Assembly: GCF_014645355.1 (NCBI RefSeq)
Contig: NZ_BMLS01000001.1
Coordinates: 124,001 to 188,000 of the forward strand
Origin: Bowmanella pacifica
GTDB lineage: Bacteria > Pseudomonadota > Gammaproteobacteria > Enterobacterales > Alteromonadaceae
DNA length: 64,000 bases
Direction of reading: 5' to 3'
Shown here: positions 45,501-53,792 of the stretch, in pieces
How positions within the stretch are numbered: position 1 is the stretch's first letter
How the letters are laid out: the number at the start of each line of letters is the position of its first letter
Notes under the pieces: generated by a model
Database searches by the model: none
What the model was told of the DNA's origin: nothing
Seen by the model: only the letters and a program-made list of their open reading frames with translations
Translations under genes and position numbers: made by a program

Positions 45501-46748
45501 TTAAAAGCGACTAAATAAGCCGCGCGTATCGACTACCACTTTTGTATTGATATCGTTACTTTGCAGCGCTTTAAACGGCTTATGGTCAACCAAGACTACA
45601 AGTACGTTAGCCACTTCCAAAGCATGTTGCAGGGAGACAAGCTCAACTCCTTGCCCCTGTAACTTTGCCGGCAACTCTTGAATATTCGGCTCCACAGCCA
45701 GGATCTGACCAACATTGGCTTTGGCCAACTCACAAGTAATATCCAACGCTGGACTCTCACGCAAATCATCAATATCAGCTTTGAAAGCCAGTCCTAAACA
45801 TGCAACCACCGGGCGTTTGAACTGATCAGCGGCCTCTTTAATCTTACTAACCACATATTCAGGCTTGTGATCGTTGATTTCGCGGGCAGTGCGGATAATC
45901 CGCGCTTCTTCTGGCGCTGAATCAACGATAAACCAAGGATCCACGGCAATACAGTGGCCACCGACGCCAGGCCCTGGACTCAGGATATTGACGCGGGGGT
46001 GACGATTAGCCAGAGCAATCAATTCCCATACATTAATCTTTAACTTGTCACTGATAATCGATAACTCATTGGCAAAGGCAATATTCACGTCACGGAAAGA
46101 GTTCTCCGTGAGCTTCGCCATTTCAGCGGTGCGAGCGTTGGTGGAAATGCAATCACCACGTACGAAAGTTTTATATAGTTCAGTGGCTTTCTCACAGCAC
46201 TTGGATGTAATGCCACCAATAATACGATCGTTCGATACCAACTCTTCCAGAACCCTGCCTGGCAGCACGCGTTCAGGACAATGTGCTACATATATATTAG
46301 GTTCACCGCTGGACACGCCGGGGAAGTTCAAGTCAGGTCGCTGTTCTTGTAACCAGGACGCCAATTTTTCAGTTGCTCCCACAGGGGAAGTGGACTCGAG
46401 CACGACCAGATTACCTTTTTCCAATACTGGAGCAATGGCTTTGGCAGCCGCTTCAATATAAGACAAGTCAGGCTGGTGCCCGTCCTTGAAAGGCGTTGGC
46501 ACCGCAATCATAAAAGCATCAGCGGGTTCGGCAGTCATCGACGCACGTAGTTTACCCATAGTTACCGCAGCCTGAACCACCATGTCCAGATCCGGTTCGA
46601 CGATATGTACTTTACCTTGGTTAATGGTCTCAATTGCTTTTTGTGACACATCAACACCGATCACCTCGATTCCACGAGAAGCGATAACAGCAGCGGTAGG
46701 CAAACCAATGTACCCCAAACCAATCACTGAAACTTTTTTAAAAGCCAT
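45501..46748 (-). CDS. wecC: UDP-N-acetyl-D-mannosamine dehydrogenase
   Basis: This is a 415-residue UDP-sugar 6-dehydrogenase. The N-terminal GLGYIGLPTA binds NAD, and ESTSPVGATEKL, AEMAKLTENSFRDVNIAFANEL and the catalytic-Cys segment GPGVGGHCIAVDPWF follow; AFKADIDDLRESPAL is the C-terminal landmark. The pairing with wecB 3 bp upstream points to UDP-ManNAc as substrate, giving UDP-ManNAcA; UDP-glucose or UDP-GalNAc dehydrogenation is less likely. It is the last gene of the acp-wecB-wecC unit. Confidence 0.93.
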   Translation of the reverse strand: MAFKKVSVIGLGYIGLPTAAVIASRGIEVIGVDVSQKAIETINQGKVHIVEPDLDMVVQAAVTMGKLRASMTAEPADAFMIAVPTPFKDGHQPDLSYIEAAAKAIAPVLEKGNLVVLESTSPVGATEKLASWLQEQRPDLNFPGVSSGEPNIYVAHCPERVLPGRVLEELVSNDRIIGGITSKCCEKATELYKTFVRGDCISTNARTAEMAKLTENSFRDVNIAFANELSIISDKLKINVWELIALANRHPRVNILSPGPGVGGHCIAVDPWFIVDSAPEEARIIRTAREINDHKPEYVVSKIKEAADQFKRPVVACLGLAFKADIDDLRESPALDITCELAKANVGQILAVEPNIQELPAKLQGQGVELVSLQHALEVANVLVVLVDHKPFKALQSNDINTKVVVDTRGLFSRF

Positions 46749-46751
46749 TTT

Positions 46752-47876
46752 CTATATTCCTAAAATTACGTTTGCGATTCGCTCACATGCTTTGCCATCA
46801 CCATAAGGATTGTGGGCGACACTCATTTGCTGATATGCGCCATTATCATCCAGTAGTTTGCATACTTCATTCACTATCAAAGCATCATCCGTTCCGACTA
46901 GCTTTACAGTCCCCGCTTCAACCGCTTCGGGACGCTCGGTGGTATCCCGCATCACCAGCACAGGTTTACCTAAAGAAGGTGCTTCCTCCTGGATACCGCC
47001 AGAGTCGGTTAGAATCAAGTAAGACTGACTCATCAGGTAAACAAATGGCAAATAGTCTTGCGGCTCAATTAAATGAACCTGTTTAGCATTGCCCAAGATG
47101 CGTTCAACCGGTTCTCTCACGTTGGGATTTAAATGCACCGGATAGCATATCTGCACATCATCACGCTCGGACAGTTGTTGAAGGGCATGACAGATCCTTT
47201 CAAAGCCGCCACCAAAACTCTCGCGACGATGGCCAGTAACCAAAATCAGCTTCTTGGAGGGATCGATAAAATCAAATCGCTTAGTAAATTCTGTCTTCAG
47301 CGAGGCATCAGTCGTTATTTTTTCAACCACTTTCAGTAGGGCATCGATCACGGTATTGCCGGTGACAAAAATACTTTCATCTTTAACATTTTCAGCCAGC
47401 AAATTAGCGCGAGAACCTTGAGTTGGCGCGAAGTGCAGCGCCGTCAGCGCCCCGGTCAATTTGCGATTGCATTCTTCCGGCCAGGGGCTATAAATATCCC
47501 CAGTGCGCAAGCCTGCTTCCACATGTCCCACCGGAATACGTTGATAAAACGCAGCCAGAGAGGCCGAGAACGTCGTGGTGGTATCACCGTGCACTAAAAC
47601 CAAATCAGGCTTGGCATCCTGCAGCACCGCCTTTAATCCGAGTAACGCGCGACTGGTAATGTCATAAAGATCCTGGCCTGGTTGCATCAAGTCCAAATCG
47701 TAGTCAGGTGTTAACTCAAACAGGTTCAGAACTTGATCCAGCATCTGTCGATGCTGGGCGGTGACACAAACCTTCACCTGCAATTGAGGATGTTGGCGCA
47801 AGGCCAATACCAACGGCGCCATTTTAATCGCCTCTGGTCGGGTTCCAAATACCAACAGAATATTCTTAAATGACAT
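46752..47876 (-). CDS. wecB: UDP-N-acetylglucosamine 2-epimerase
   Basis: This is a 374-residue non-hydrolysing epimerase that makes UDP-ManNAc from UDP-GlcNAc. The N-terminal [40 protein letters not shown] and [29 protein letters not shown] motifs are all typical. Length is normal. It lies 15 bp after the acyl carrier protein gene and directly before wecC. The product sugar probably enters the exosortase-associated exopolysaccharide. Confidence 0.96.
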   Translation of the reverse strand: MSFKNILLVFGTRPEAIKMAPLVLALRQHPQLQVKVCVTAQHRQMLDQVLNLFELTPDYDLDLMQPGQDLYDITSRALLGLKAVLQDAKPDLVLVHGDTTTTFSASLAAFYQRIPVGHVEAGLRTGDIYSPWPEECNRKLTGALTALHFAPTQGSRANLLAENVKDESIFVTGNTVIDALLKVVEKITTDASLKTEFTKRFDFIDPSKKLILVTGHRRESFGGGFERICHALQQLSERDDVQICYPVHLNPNVREPVERILGNAKQVHLIEPQDYLPFVYLMSQSYLILTDSGGIQEEAPSLGKPVLVMRDTTERPEAVEAGTVKLVGTDDALIVNEVCKLLDDNGAYQQMSVAHNPYGDGKACERIANVILGI

Positions 47877-47891
47877 AGTTCCGCCTCAAAA

Positions 47892-48131
47892 CTAGACTTT
47901 ACTTTCTACAAATGACACTAGGCTGCCGAAGGTCTCAAACACTTCGGCACTGATTTCATCGTCATCCACTTCAAAACCGAAATTTTCTTCCAGCGTTGTT
48001 AGCAATGTCACTATCGCCATGGAGTCAAATTCAGCAATGGCACCTAATAGCGGACTGTCGTCATCAAAACGGGTGTCTTCGTCTAATTGTAAGGTGCTAA
48101 GAATGATAGTTCTGACGTGCTCGGCAACCAT
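47892..48131 (-). CDS. Acyl carrier protein, exosortase-associated
   Basis: This is a 79-residue acidic four-helix protein. The phosphopantetheine attachment site is Ser37 in EFDSMAIVTLL, close to the usual DSL motif, with a following EENFGFEVDDDEISAEVF helix as in ACPs. It is divergent from the acyl ligase gene and probably receives an acyl group from that ligase for delivery to the acyltransferases of the locus. A weak hairpin with GCCTATC/GATAGGC arms lies in the shared 140-bp promoter region. Confidence 0.92.
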   Translation of the reverse strand: MVAEHVRTIILSTLQLDEDTRFDDDSPLLGAIAEFDSMAIVTLLTTLEENFGFEVDDDEISAEVFETFGSLVSFVESKV

Positions 48132-48273
48132 GAAAATTCCTATTAACTGAAAATAATTAATGATTCCATCAGCCTATCCGTGGACAACGGTGATAGGCTT
48201 GTTCAATATACGCATTGTTTCATTATTTTTGAGATTTAGGAACCGTCAGGTTACAAAGGAATTACGTAGTCCT

Positions 48274-49851
48274 ATGCCACGCTTTGTTCATCAGTTAATT
48301 ACACACACCGCGCAAATTACGCCGCATAAAACGGCGCTAATTTTTAAACAGCAGAATTACTCATATCAAGATCTGCAAAATAACCTGGAAAAATTAGCCT
48401 CCGCGTTTACCAGTTTAAGCATTAAACGTCATGACAGAATTGCTGTTTACCTGCCGAAATGCCCGGAAGCCGTACTAAGCCTTTTTGCCAGCAGCGCTTC
48501 GGGTGGGGTCTTTGTGCCAGTTAACCATGTACTCAAGGCTGCCCAGGTGCAACATATACTGACAGATTGCGATGTCAGCATTTTGGTTACCAGTTCTGAC
48601 CGTGCCAGAGCATTGCAAGAGGTTCTGCCTCAATGTGAACAGCTCAAGCATGTAATCCTGATAGATAAAATGCAGGATCTCTCCATACCGCAGCGAGTAC
48701 ATGTTTTACCAGATCTACTAAATACTGTTGATGCAAAGCCGGTTAACACCGCGACTGACAATGATATGGCGGCTATCCTCTATACGTCAGGCAGCACCGG
48801 CAAGCCCAAAGGTGTGGTTTTGTCACACAGGAACATTGTGGCTGGCGCGGAGAGCGTATCTGAATATTTATGTAACCATGCTGACGATGTCATCCTGGCC
48901 TTGTTGCCGATGAGTTTTGACTATGGTTTAAATCAAATCACAACCGCTTTTTTGAAAGGCGCAACCTGTGTATTGATGGACTATCTGTTACCCGGTGATG
49001 TGGTAAAAACCATCGAAAAGCACGGTGTGACAGGCTTAGCTGCTGTTCCTCCCCTTTGGCAACAACTGATTAAAGCCAAGTGGAGCGAGTCCGCCGCGGC
49101 CTCCTTGCGCTATTTCACCAACTCAGGAGGGGCCATGCCCGCGCCGGTACTCTCGGAACTACGTGGGATATTCCATAATGCAAAGCCCTATTTGATGTAT
49201 GGCCTGACGGAAGCCTTCCGCAGCACTTACCTGCCACCTGAACTGGTTGATGAACGTCCAGGTTCAATGGGCAGAGCCATTCCTAACGCAGAAATCATGG
49301 TGGTACGTGAGGACGGTAGCGAGTGTGCACCGGATGAACCAGGAGAATTAGTTCATCGTGGTCCGCACGTCAGTCTTGGCTACTGGAATGCACCAGATAA
49401 AACTGCTGAGCGTTTTAAACCCGTTCCCAAATCTGTCAGTGGCCTGGTACTGACAGAAATGGCGGTATGGTCTGGGGATACAGTAAAAAAAGATCAAGAC
49501 GGCTTTTTGTATTTTGTCGGACGTCGTGACGAGATGATTAAAACCTCCGGTTACAGGGTAAGCCCTATGGAAGTGGAGGATGCTTGCTATGCTGCCAGCG
49601 ACCTTATCGATGAAGTGGTCGCCTGTGGCGTTAGCGACCCCGAACTCGGTCAAGCCATTGCTGTGAAGATTGTGCTGAAGAAAGACGCCCATCTGAATGA
49701 GGCCGAAGCGTTGAAGTTGATTAAAAAAGACGCCCCAAACTTTATGCACCCTAAGTATCTGGAGTTGGTAGATGCCCTACCACGCAATCCTAACGGCAAG
49801 GTAGACCGCAGTGCCATTAGTCAGGAATTAAAATCGAGGTATGCACAATGA
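48274..49851 (+). CDS. Acyl-CoA/ACP ligase (AMP-forming), exosortase A system-associated
   Basis: This 525-residue member of the adenylate-forming family has the P-loop motif YTSGSTGKPKG, the LMYGLTEAFRSTYLP A5 motif, the YFVGRRDEMIKTSGYRVSPMEVE hinge and the C-terminal catalytic Lys in NPNGKVDRS. MPRFVHQLITHTA is the natural start; a longer open frame to 48160 has no family character. It overlaps the PLP decarboxylase by 4 bp, and a carrier protein is divergent to it, the arrangement of the exosortase A-associated ligase. It should activate a carboxylate, possibly an amino or fatty acid, and load it on the carrier. Confidence 0.92.
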   Translation: MPRFVHQLITHTAQITPHKTALIFKQQNYSYQDLQNNLEKLASAFTSLSIKRHDRIAVYLPKCPEAVLSLFASSASGGVFVPVNHVLKAAQVQHILTDCDVSILVTSSDRARALQEVLPQCEQLKHVILIDKMQDLSIPQRVHVLPDLLNTVDAKPVNTATDNDMAAILYTSGSTGKPKGVVLSHRNIVAGAESVSEYLCNHADDVILALLPMSFDYGLNQITTAFLKGATCVLMDYLLPGDVVKTIEKHGVTGLAAVPPLWQQLIKAKWSESAAASLRYFTNSGGAMPAPVLSELRGIFHNAKPYLMYGLTEAFRSTYLPPELVDERPGSMGRAIPNAEIMVVREDGSECAPDEPGELVHRGPHVSLGYWNAPDKTAERFKPVPKSVSGLVLTEMAVWSGDTVKKDQDGFLYFVGRRDEMIKTSGYRVSPMEVEDACYAASDLIDEVVACGVSDPELGQAIAVKIVLKKDAHLNEAEALKLIKKDAPNFMHPKYLELVDALPRNPNGKVDRSAISQELKSRYAQ

Positions 49852-51083
49852 ATAAAGCTGTACCGGTGCATGCGCCCATGAATCAGTTTGACGTGAAAGA
49901 CCAACAGCTACTTGTTGGCGGTAAGCGTCTGGATGACATCGCCGCTTTGCTGGATAAAGAGGTTTTTTATGCCTACGATACCGAGGTAATAAAGCGCCAA
50001 ATCGCAATTTTTCATCAACATATACCCGCGGCGATTAAGTTGCACTTTGCCATCAAAGCGAACCCTTACCCTGCCCTGATTAACCGTATGCGCCCTCTAG
50101 TGGCGGGGTTTGATGTTGCTTCGCATAAAGAGATGCTATTGGCTTTGCAAAGCGGCATGCCCAGTGAAGACATTAGCTTCGCAGGGCCGGCTAAGCAGAT
50201 TCCGGAAATTCGCGCTGCCATCATCGCAGGAGTGACCCTGCACGTGGAATCAGAAACTGAGCTGCAACGTGCTATAGAGATAGGGCAGCAGTTGAGTGTA
50301 AAACCCATTGTCGCGTTTCGCGTGAACCCTGCCTTTGAGCTTAAAGCCTCGGGCATGAAAATGGGCGGCGGGCCTAAACAGTTTGGTATTGATGAAGAAC
50401 GTCTGTTTGAATTATTGCCAGAACTGGATTATTCGCAGTTTGATTTTCGTGGTTTCCATATTTTCTGGGGTTCTCAGAACCTTAAGCAGGACGCCATTAT
50501 CGAGGCCCACGATAACACCTTTGCATTGGCCCAAAAGCTAATCGACGTCACCCCGGTTGCCGTCAGAACCATTAATCTGGGCGGCGGTTTTGGCATCCCT
50601 TATTTTGCCGGTGAGCAGCGCCTCGATCTGACCCCGATAGGACAAAATCTACAACGCTTACTTGAACAGCATCCTTTGATGAGCGACATAGAATTAGTGA
50701 TCGAGCTTGGTCGCTTTTTGGTGGCAGAAGCCGGCATCTATGCCGCTAAAATTACCGATATCAAAGTCTCCCGTGGTCAAACCTTCCTGATGACCAACGG
50801 CGGTTTGCATCATCACTTGTCAAACTCTGGTAACTTTGGTCAGGTTATTCGCAAGAATTACCCGGTCGCCATCGGCAATAAAATGGGCAACGTTCCCAGT
50901 GACGCCAAAGTCATGGCGGTAGGCCCGCTTTGTACACCTTTGGATACCCTGGCCGATAAAATGACACTACCACAGGCTGAGGTAGGCGATTGGCTGGTGA
51001 TCTTCCAATCTGGTGCCTATGGCCCCACCGCCAGCCCGCAAGACTTTTTAGGGCACCCTCATGTCACAGAGGTTGTACTTTAA
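49848..51083 (+). CDS. PLP-dependent decarboxylase, exosortase A system-associated
   Basis: This 411-residue alanine racemase-type (fold III) decarboxylase is related to diaminopimelate and ornithine decarboxylases. The PLP Lys is Lys70 (FAIKANPYPAL); the phosphate-binding INLGGGFGIPY loop and ELGRFLVAEAG are visible, as is the substrate-side QSGAYGPTASP near the C-terminus. The ATGA overlap with the ligase means coupled translation. It is the known exosortase A-associated decarboxylase; its natural substrate is not established. Its stop overlaps the convergent SGNH-like gene by 4 bp. Confidence 0.93.
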   Translation: MNKAVPVHAPMNQFDVKDQQLLVGGKRLDDIAALLDKEVFYAYDTEVIKRQIAIFHQHIPAAIKLHFAIKANPYPALINRMRPLVAGFDVASHKEMLLALQSGMPSEDISFAGPAKQIPEIRAAIIAGVTLHVESETELQRAIEIGQQLSVKPIVAFRVNPAFELKASGMKMGGGPKQFGIDEERLFELLPELDYSQFDFRGFHIFWGSQNLKQDAIIEAHDNTFALAQKLIDVTPVAVRTINLGGGFGIPYFAGEQRLDLTPIGQNLQRLLEQHPLMSDIELVIELGRFLVAEAGIYAAKITDIKVSRGQTFLMTNGGLHHHLSNSGNFGQVIRKNYPVAIGNKMGNVPSDAKVMAVGPLCTPLDTLADKMTLPQAEVGDWLVIFQSGAYGPTASPQDFLGHPHVTEVVL

Positions 51084-52213
51084 TCCAGCTGTAACCCGGC
51101 CTTAAGCTTCTGCCATTCAGGCAAAGTTGTAGTGAGGCCGGTTTTATCCTGTTCAATAATATCGGTGATGGACGCTTTGTTCAGCGCCCGGCTGACGCCC
51201 TCATCGGAGTCGACTTTATTCAATACATCTAACATTAAGGCCCCCAGGCTGGGACGATAATGTGCGGGTTCCCAAAACCACTTCATCGCATTATGCGGTT
51301 CCTGCAGATTCACTGTTTCATTCGTATAGTGGTTAAAGCCGCTAAAATCCAAAATTGCCATGTTTCCCAGTGGTATATCCAGCTCGGCTAACATCTGCTT
51401 CCAACGCAGAAACAGATCAAAATACCCTGCCTCGCTAATCACATGTAAGTAGCTCACATGGTAGGGATTAATAAATAACTTCAGTTCAACATGCTTACTG
51501 GCTGCTTCATCAATGAGCTCTTGCAGTAATTTCAGGTAATGGCTCTTTCCCTTATCATCAAAAAGATATAATGGTGAATCCAGACGCTGAGCGACTTCTG
51601 ACAGCTTTTGCTTGAAGAGCACCTTCAATCCTTCATGATGAACAATCTCCAAATAGCTTTCCGCAATGTGCGTCCCCTGGGGATTAATATGATTCTGCCG
51701 GGAGTTCTGTCCAATCAGCGTAGATGCAGAATCAGCAAGTGTATTCAACGACAGCAAAAACTGCAGGGGATTGAAGTCCTCGCTTAACACTTCAAGCTCT
51801 GCTGAACTACCTGTCTGCGCGCGGGATAAAAAATCCAGAAAGTCCAAGCTGAGGTACAAGGTGGTCAGATTTGGATTATTCTGCAATTGTGTATAGGCAC
51901 GATTAAATTGATGTAAGAGCCCTATGCCAGGAGACGCGTAATTGTATACCCCTTGGCCGGCAAAACCGGCATAGCCATCATCCAGGCCTATTTCCACTCT
52001 TGAGTTACCCACTATGATAATTGCCGGCTGTAACTGCTCAATGCGGTAGCTTTTTGTTTGCCGTCCTCGTTCCGAAGACTCTATTTTTTTAGCATTAATA
52101 CCTTCCAGAGCCGGTGACCAATACAAAGCGTAGGGATCCACAAACCAGTTAACCAAGGCGGATACACTCAACACAGACACAAAAGCAAACAGCAGGCGTG
52201 TTAAATAGCTCAT
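51080..52213 (-). CDS. SGNH-like partner of the membrane O-acyltransferase
   Basis: This 377-residue protein has one N-terminal membrane anchor (about 5-22) and a periplasmic body. GNSRVEIGLDD holds a Gly-x-Ser block I, NPYHVSY a middle motif, and FWEPAHYRPSLGALMLDVL a C-terminal His motif, as seen in SGNH-type proteins encoded next to MBOAT enzymes. By analogy with AlgJ/AlgX or PatB it likely completes transfer of an acyl group to the glycan outside the membrane. It lies 7 bp after the MBOAT gene on the same strand. Confidence 0.78.
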   Translation of the reverse strand: MSYLTRLLFAFVSVLSVSALVNWFVDPYALYWSPALEGINAKKIESSERGRQTKSYRIEQLQPAIIIVGNSRVEIGLDDGYAGFAGQGVYNYASPGIGLLHQFNRAYTQLQNNPNLTTLYLSLDFLDFLSRAQTGSSAELEVLSEDFNPLQFLLSLNTLADSASTLIGQNSRQNHINPQGTHIAESYLEIVHHEGLKVLFKQKLSEVAQRLDSPLYLFDDKGKSHYLKLLQELIDEAASKHVELKLFINPYHVSYLHVISEAGYFDLFLRWKQMLAELDIPLGNMAILDFSGFNHYTNETVNLQEPHNAMKWFWEPAHYRPSLGALMLDVLNKVDSDEGVSRALNKASITDIIEQDKTGLTTTLPEWQKLKAGLQLD

Positions 52214-52220
52214 TCGTTCC

Positions 52221-53792
52221 TCAGAATTGAAAATACAAGAATTCGCTTACCTGCCCTAAGGTCATCACCCCCAAAGCCAAAGCAGCTGCACACAACCAAG
52301 CCCAGCGACTGGAGGCTTGCCAGGTTAAGCCTCTGACCAGCTTTAGCCCCGGCCAAAAAGCAGAAAGTGAAGAAAACACAAAATGACTGTCCAGTGATCC
52401 CTTCACTTTGCTGAAAAGGTCCTGAACATTAGGCATCAGTATGCAAACCGGCAGTAACGCCACGATCCAAAGCCAAGTCGCAACAAACTGTCCTCCCCCC
52501 TGACTATTGGCTTGCACCCCAAAAAGGTCAAACACTGGATGTAACATATCTAACCGACTATACAGAGCATTGGGAATAGAGACGCCATTCGCGCCGGCCA
52601 TAGAGGATAGCATCCCCAAGGCACCGTCTAAGGTGACGGCCCGGAAAAACACCCAGCCGACCACAACAGCCAACATGGTCAGCGTCCAACTCCAAAACAC
52701 ATATAACTTATTGTTTTGAGGTGAAAAGCCCAATAAAGCTAAGGCTCGGGTCCAGATCTGGTGAGTGGCTAGATAACCACCATGCAAAGCTCCCCAAATG
52801 ACAAAGTTCCAACCAGCTCCATGCCAGAGGCCACCGAGGAGCATAGTAATAAACAAATTCTGATAGCGACGAAACTCCCCACGCCGATTTCCACCCAAGG
52901 GAATATAAATATAGTCTCGCAAGAACCTAGATAAAGTGATGTGCCAGCGGCGCCAGAACTCAGCAATATTGGCGGCTTTATAAGGAGAATAGAAATTCAG
53001 CGGCAAGATAATACCAAACATTCTGGCCAGCCCGATGGCCATATCCGAGTAGCCAGAGAAATCAAAATAAAGCTGAAAACTATATGCCAGTGCCCCGCCC
53101 CAGGCGGTAAAGAAATCCAGGCTTTCACCCGCATCAGCCGCAGCAAATACAGGGTTTGCGTAGACTGCCACACCATCGGCTAGCACCGTCTTCTTAAATA
53201 AGCCAATGGCAAAAATAGACAGGCCAATTGAAAAATTACCGGCGTTAAAACGATAAGCACTGCCAGATGCAAACTGTGGCAGCATTTCTTTATGATGGAC
53301 AATGGGACCGGCGATTAACTGCGGAAAGAACGATACAAAAAGACAATAATGCAAAAAGCTATATTCTTGTGTGATGCCTTTGTAAGAATCCACTAGGTAA
53401 GCAATTTGCTGAAAGGTAAAAAAGGATATCGCTAGGGGCAAAAAGACATGGCCAATGTTCCAATCACCGCCGGTAAGACTATTTATATTGCTGACAAGAA
53501 ATCCGGCATACTTGAAATAACCCAGTAAGCTAAGATTCACTACTATGCCTAAAACTAGTAAGGACAGGGGGCGCCCCTGACGGCCCAAGGCCCTACCCAG
53601 AAAGTAATTAAACAGCATGGAACCCGCCAACAAAAGCAGGTACTTGGGATTCCACCAGGCATAAAAAAACAGTGAGGCTACAACCAGAACAGCAATTGCG
53701 GACTCTTTACCAAAACGATCTGCCACTATAAAAAAAGCAAACAAGGTAACAGGCAAAAAATAAAATAAGAACTCGACCGAATTAAACAGCAT
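52221..53792 (-). CDS. MBOAT-family membrane O-acyltransferase (AlgI-like)
   Basis: This 523-residue enzyme has about eleven membrane segments. It starts MLFNSVEFLFYFLPVTL, the classic MBOAT/AlgI beginning; an upstream extension to 53894 is out-of-frame polymerase sequence. Core motifs are EFWRRWHITLSRFLRDYIYIPLGG and the catalytic-His segment LWHGAGWNFVIWGALHGG. It moves acetyl or acyl groups across the membrane for decoration of the polysaccharide. The start lies inside the end of the polymerase gene (11-bp overlap) and the SGNH partner follows. Confidence 0.94.
   Translation of the reverse strand: MLFNSVEFLFYFLPVTLFAFFIVADRFGKESAIAVLVVASLFFYAWWNPKYLLLLAGSMLFNYFLGRALGRQGRPLSLLVLGIVVNLSLLGYFKYAGFLVSNINSLTGGDWNIGHVFLPLAISFFTFQQIAYLVDSYKGITQEYSFLHYCLFVSFFPQLIAGPIVHHKEMLPQFASGSAYRFNAGNFSIGLSIFAIGLFKKTVLADGVAVYANPVFAAADAGESLDFFTAWGGALAYSFQLYFDFSGYSDMAIGLARMFGIILPLNFYSPYKAANIAEFWRRWHITLSRFLRDYIYIPLGGNRRGEFRRYQNLFITMLLGGLWHGAGWNFVIWGALHGGYLATHQIWTRALALLGFSPQNNKLYVFWSWTLTMLAVVVGWVFFRAVTLDGALGMLSSMAGANGVSIPNALYSRLDMLHPVFDLFGVQANSQGGGQFVATWLWIVALLPVCILMPNVQDLFSKVKGSLDSHFVFSSLSAFWPGLKLVRGLTWQASSRWAWLCAAALALGVMTLGQVSEFLYFQF

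Noticed and set aside
45298-45504. Plus-strand frame of 68 codons upstream of the second PEP-CTERM gene
   Set aside because: It has no ribosome binding site, no recognisable motif, and runs into the end of wecC; it is more likely chance.
48172-48198. Hairpin GCCTATC/GATAGGC between the carrier protein and ligase genes
   Set aside because: The loop is long, there is no T-run, and it lies in a divergent promoter region; it could be an operator, but nothing else supports it.
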